Source: Collinsella sp. (GTDB lineage Bacteria > Actinomycetota > Coriobacteriia > Coriobacteriales > Coriobacteriaceae). From it: 9,170 nt of DNA. The notes beneath the pieces are model-generated. The model was not told the origin of the DNA. It saw nothing but the letters and a program-made list of their open reading frames with translations, and searched no databases. A program made the translations under genes and the position numbers. Shown here in pieces: positions 6,511 to 9,170 of the stretch. The DNA lies in NCBI GenBank assembly GCA_022728415.1, contig JAIJJM010000060.1:1-9170 (forward strand). The letters are read 5' to 3'. Position 1 is the stretch's first letter. Every line of letters starts with the position of its first letter.

Positions 6511-7995
6511 TTGCAAGTTCATTCTGTGAAATTCAATGCAATGATGAACATGGTTCTAACTGTGTCCAATATGTTTATAGGCATCATCACGATTCCGTAT
6601 GTGACACGAGTGCTTTCAGTTGAGGGATACGGAAATGTAAGCTTTGCGCAGAACCTATCAACTTGGTTGTCGACTATATGTTTGGTGGGTATACCTGCTT
6701 ATGGAGTCAGAGAATGCGCTAAGGTGCGTGATGATCAACGTGCTTTAGCGAGTCTTGTGCGTGAGCTACTTATTTTCATCACTATTTTTACGATTATTGT
6801 TTTAAGTATCTTTGCTATATGTATCTGTACCATTCCACGATTCAAGGAACTGGCTCCTTTAATGTGGATGTTCCTTGTCAGTACATTATTGCAATCCTAT
6901 GGCGTTGAATGGTATTACCAAGCTATCGAACAATATCAGTACATAACGATTCGTAGCGTAGTATTCAAACTAGTATCGCTTATTTCAATATTTCTGTTTG
7001 TTCGTCATACAGACGATTGGCTTATCTACGGTGCAATTTTTGCTTTTATAGTATGCGGCAACAATGTGCTTAATCTGTTACGTCTATTTAGAACATTGCA
7101 TTTTTGTCAACTTGCTCCGATTTGCTTGCGTCATCATATAAAACCGCTTTGTTCCTTTGCGGTAATGACAGTTGCTTCTTCAACGTATATTGCCTTCGAT
7201 AGCGTTCTGTTGGGAATGCTTAATGACAGTAATGTCCAAGTTGCGTTCTACCAGCTTGCCGCCAAACTCAAGAATATTTGTTGGCAGATTGTTAATGCTA
7301 TTGTGGGAGTGCTTATCCCGCGGTTAGCTTATTATGTGAAAAAAGAGCCTGGAAAGTATAGGATTCTACTAAAACGAGGATATGATTTCACTCTAAATAT
7401 TTGTTTGGGCATTATGTTCTTTCTTCTTATATATGCGCAGCCGATTGTAGTTATATTCTCCTCATCTAAATATCTCGACGCAAGTTTGCCCGTGCGAATT
7501 ATCGGTGTAGTCAATTTTTGTTCTTGCATGAGTTACTTTTTTGGTTTATGTATTCTTACGCCGTTGGGACGTGAAAATAAATATGCTACTGCCAATCTTA
7601 TTGGTGTGCCTATTAGCTTTATTTTGAATATATTACTTGATAATCGTTTTGGAGCTGTGGGCGCTTCGATTGCCATTCTTATTGCGGAAGGCGCCATCTT
7701 CATCCGACAGATAGAAGACAGCCGTGATATTTTAACATCGATTGTTTCACTAAAGGATACATTACGGACTCTTATTAGTCATATAGTTGCTTTTACCGTT
7801 GCTTTTATTATTTTGATTCTTCTCCCATATTCAGGTGTTAATGGTTATACTGCCGGTGGAGCATTTATCGTTCTTGTTTCCGGCTTTGCCGGGTACATTC
7901 TCACGTGGTTGATTATTGCACTTCTCCTGCATGAAGATACTGCGTATTGGATTTTTGACACTCTTTCGTGTGTTATTCGAAAATTAAAGAGATAG
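6511..7995 (+). CDS. Wzx-type polysaccharide flippase (MOP superfamily)
   Basis: This is a 494-residue membrane protein with some 13-14 hydrophobic segments by eye, of the normal length for Polysacc_synt/MVF transporters. The N terminus has the family pattern PYVTRVLSVEGYG at 29-41, followed by GIPAYGVRECAKVRDD at 60-75 and GVEWYYQAIEQYQYI further on. It would flip the undecaprenyl-linked repeat unit to the outer face for the EpsG-type polymerase. The start is taken as TTG 6511, with GAAAG at 6498-6502 eight nt upstream. ATG 6541 (residue 11) is the alternative, but it would remove residues that normally precede the first membrane segment. It lies 76 bp after the broken GT14 gene and is the last intact gene before the IS wreck. 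The coding region is strongly AT-rich. Confidence 0.92.
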   Translation: MQVHSVKFNAMMNMVLTVSNMFIGIITIPYVTRVLSVEGYGNVSFAQNLSTWLSTICLVGIPAYGVRECAKVRDDQRALASLVRELLIFITIFTIIVLSIFAICICTIPRFKELAPLMWMFLVSTLLQSYGVEWYYQAIEQYQYITIRSVVFKLVSLISIFLFVRHTDDWLIYGAIFAFIVCGNNVLNLLRLFRTLHFCQLAPICLRHHIKPLCSFAVMTVASSTYIAFDSVLLGMLNDSNVQVAFYQLAAKLKNICWQIVNAIVGVLIPRLAYYVKKEPGKYRILLKRGYDFTLNICLGIMFFLLIYAQPIVVIFSSSKYLDASLPVRIIGVVNFCSCMSYFFGLCILTPLGRENKYATANLIGVPISFILNILLDNRFGAVGASIAILIAEGAIFIRQIEDSRDILTSIVSLKDTLRTLISHIVAFTVAFIILILLPYSGVNGYTAGGAFIVLVSGFAGYILTWLIIALLLHEDTAYWIFDTLSCVIRKLKR

Positions 7996-8118
7996 AGTTC
8001 TGAATAAGGGCGAAACATTTTGTCTTGGTCTGAAAGTGTTAGAAGTCTTTAACTCAAAAAGGTGTTGCACTCATGAGCCAACAATATTCGCGCCTACTCT
8101 CCGAGGAGAGGGATAGGT
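7996..8118. other. Non-coding spacer between wzx and IS remnants
   Basis: No gene is visible here. There is no stem followed by a T run that would serve as an intrinsic terminator for the wzx transcript. Two palindromic segments are present: TGTTG and CAACA (8063-8083) around CTCATGAG, and CTCTCC-GA-GGAGAG (8097-8110), the latter flanked by CCTA and TAGG. They sit at the border with the IS remnants and may be ends or targets of mobile elements. Confidence 0.45.
8097..8110. repeat. 14-bp palindrome next to IS end
   Basis: CTCTCC and GGAGAG are separated by GA. CCTA (8093-8096) and TAGG (8114-8117) could extend the stem past a three-base bulge. No T tract follows, so it is a poor terminator candidate. 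It lies 8 bp before the first IS left-end copy. Confidence 0.5.
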
Positions 8119-8141
8119 GCTGTGGACGTTTTCTTGGAGAC
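8119..8141 (+). repeat. IS3-family left end, copy 1 (solo remnant)
   Basis: This 23-bp segment shares 21 positions with 8208-8230, differing at 8123 (T versus C) and 8128 (G versus A). The shared core is TTTTCTTGGAGAC. It begins GCTG, consistent with an IS3-type terminus starting TG. No transposase start follows it before the second copy begins, so it is probably the stub of a truncated element. Confidence 0.6.
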
Positions 8142-8207
8142 AGTCGCGCAATAGTTCCTTGGTTTTGACGGTATTGTACCGGACTCATCCGGCCGGGTAG
8201 GGGGGGG

Positions 8208-8230
8208 GCTGCGGACATTTTCTTGGAGAC
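8208..8230 (+). repeat. IS3-family left end, copy 2, upstream of orfA
   Basis: This is a near-identical copy of 8119-8141, 89 bp further on and in the same orientation. It lies about 20 bp before the orfA start at 8250, the normal place for the left terminal repeat of an IS3-family element. A G9 run (8200-8208) directly precedes it. Confidence 0.65.
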
Positions 8231-8249
8231 TGGACGAAAGGATTTTCGT

Positions 8250-8530
8250 ATGTCCGGTCCCGAGGAACGCAAGCGGGCGGTGGAACTCTATCTCACGACA
8301 TCAACGACCACCGCCGAAGCGGTCGAACGTCTCGGTCATCCGACCAGGCAGTGCCTGGAACGCTGGCTGGCGAAGGATCCCCGTTACGCTGGACGTATGA
8401 GGAGCCCCATCATCCCCATGGAAACCAGGCAGAAGGCGATCGAACCAGTATTGGGCGGCATGCGGCAGGGGCAAGCCGCCCGGCGGCTCGGCGCGGGCGT
8501 GGGCGCCGTGGCCCATTGGGCCAATGGCGT
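8250..8530 (+). pseudogene. IS3-family transposase OrfA, N-terminal fragment
   Basis: ATG 8250 has GAAAGGA (8236-8242) upstream. The product begins MSGPEERKRAVELYLTT and carries two helix-turn-helix-like segments: AEAVERLGHPTRQCLERWL and, about 50 residues later, GQAARRLGAGVGAVAHWAN. These are the usual DNA-binding repeats of IS3/IS150-type OrfA. After about 93 codons the match to the family ends. The frame stays open to 8621, but there it is antisense to an orfB fragment, so the C-terminal leucine-zipper part is missing. The protein would be non-functional in transposition. The end coordinate is approximate, set by the palindrome at the junction. Confidence 0.75.
8513..8527. repeat. 15-bp palindrome at orfA/inverted-orfB junction
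   Basis: CCATTGG (8513-8519) and CCAATGG (8521-8527) are separated by a single G. The plus-strand OrfA match (AHWAN) ends here and the minus-strand OrfB match begins, so the palindrome coincides with the rearrangement point. Confidence 0.65.
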
Positions 8531-9101
8531 ATCGCGAGGAACGCCTGCAACGGCAGCTCCTCGGTGTCCATGCTGGTGGCGCACGCCCAGCCGACGATGC
8601 GGCGGGCGAACGTGTCGGTGACGAACGCCGTGTAGCCGAAGCGTCCGCCCGCCATGCGCACGTAGGTGGTGTCGGCGACATGCAGCCGGTTCGGTGCCGA
8701 CGCCTTGAACTTCCTTTCCACCAGATCCGGTCGTCCGCCCGTGCCCTTCGCCGGTTTCGTCGTCACCGGCGTCCTGCCGCGTCTGACGCCCTGAACGCCG
8801 AGCTCGCGCATGACGTTCTCATCACCTGGTCGCTTCCGATTTCGGCCGGATCCCGGCCCTGGGCGATCAGCTGGGCATGCATCTTCCTGTATCCGTACAC
8901 GGCCATGAAAAAATCCGAGTGGATCTCGAGGATGTCGCGCGCCAGCGCCTCATGGCGCGCCCTCATGCGGCTGACGGGACGCGCTTTGAACATGCGGCAG
9001 CCGCGCGGCGTAATGAATCCGCAGTCCAGAGATCCGGCCGACGCCCCGCAGATCGGGACGTCGGCGACGCCGAGGCCCTGCGCCGTCGGATCGAGCTGGG
9101 C
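8530..9101 (-). pseudogene. IS3-family transposase OrfB, N-terminal and central fragment
   Basis: Read leftward, the frame begins after a TAG (9102-9104) and passes through VPICGASAG, FITPRGCRMFKARPVSR and EALARDILEIHSDFF. It then reaches VYGYRKMHAQLIAQG, the HTH_21 region of OrfB. Near 8821 the frame shifts; a two-base insertion best explains it. It resumes as VMRELGVQGVRRGRT and runs into the rve core with ADTTYV and FVTDTFARRIVGW, which hold the first two catalytic Asp residues. It stops being recognisable after MDTEELPLQAF, where the sequence joins the plus-strand orfA fragment. The third catalytic Glu and the C terminus are absent. It is therefore frameshifted and truncated. The C-terminal fragment at 3-188 is of the same transposase type but lies at the other side of the cluster on the opposite strand. 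Confidence 0.78.
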
Positions 9102-9170
9102 CTATAGGAACTTTGTGGTGCTTTAGGTCTGGTTCTCGGCGTCAGTCGGTGCCGTTGGGATATCGCGTGC

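Larger units (their letters stand above)
8119..9101. mobile_element. Composite of IS3-family remnants
   Basis: This region holds a solo left end, a second left end with an orfA fragment, and an inverted orfB fragment. No complete element and no matching right end are visible. At least two events are needed: tandem insertion or recombination at the left ends, and an inversion or head-on joining near 8513-8530. The last 69 bases of the window (9102-9170) show nothing I can assign. Confidence 0.7.

Noticed and set aside
8524..9126. Plus-strand frames over the right IS region, including one ending DAEALRRRIELGL
   Set aside because: They are antisense to the minus-strand OrfB fragment. The final stretch resembles an OrfA C terminus, but it is too short and the opposite strand explains it better.
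1..9170. CRISPR array, tRNA/rRNA, defence or toxin-antitoxin system
   Set aside because: I saw no regularly spaced repeats, no RNA gene signatures and no proteins of those families; all intact genes belong to polysaccharide synthesis.

Overview
The window is the central part of an extracellular or capsular polysaccharide (EPS/CPS) gene cluster of the Wzx/Wzy-dependent type, bracketed by insertion-sequence remnants. The likely host is a high-GC Gram-positive, most plausibly Bifidobacterium. I infer this from the GC-rich style of the IS3-family transposase remnants and of one glycosyltransferase, the clear Shine-Dalgarno sites, and the gene repertoire. No species marker is present, so the host assignment is an inference.

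Layout. Positions 1-188 are the C-terminal end of an IS3-family transposase. Positions 254-4329 hold four same-strand glycosyltransferases in tight order: a GT4 enzyme (254-1417), a GT2 enzyme (1414-2394), a GT32/Caps_synth-type enzyme (2408-3325) and a second GT2 enzyme (3322-4329). Two of the junctions are ATGA stop/start overlaps. After a 144-bp non-coding gap comes an EpsG-family Wzy polymerase (4474-5580), then a GT14-type glycosyltransferase gene broken by a frameshift and a nonsense codon (5593-6434), then a Wzx flippase (6511-7995). From about 8000 to the right edge lies a wreck of IS3-family elements: two tandem copies of an IS left end, an orfA fragment on the plus strand, and an orfB fragment on the minus strand joined to it head-on at a 15-bp palindrome.

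How it works together. The GT4, GT2, GT32 and GT2 enzymes would extend a lipid-linked repeat unit on the inner face of the membrane. Wzx would flip the unit and the EpsG-type Wzy would polymerise it. The GT14 enzyme would have added one more sugar, perhaps a branch, but the gene looks dead in this strain, so the polymer may lack that residue. No priming glycosyltransferase, chain-length regulator or nucleotide-sugar synthesis gene lies in the window, so those functions must be encoded elsewhere.

The cluster is a mosaic. Most genes are AT-rich (17 G+C in bases 6781-6840), but the second GT2 gene is GC-rich (35 G+C in bases 3421-3480). I saw no tRNA, rRNA, CRISPR array, convincing promoter or intrinsic terminator. 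The notable points are the doubly broken GT14 gene with its G6 tract, the TTG-initiated membrane genes, a hairpin over the wzy start, and the inverted IS junction. I found no convincing sign of an unknown defence or other novel system.
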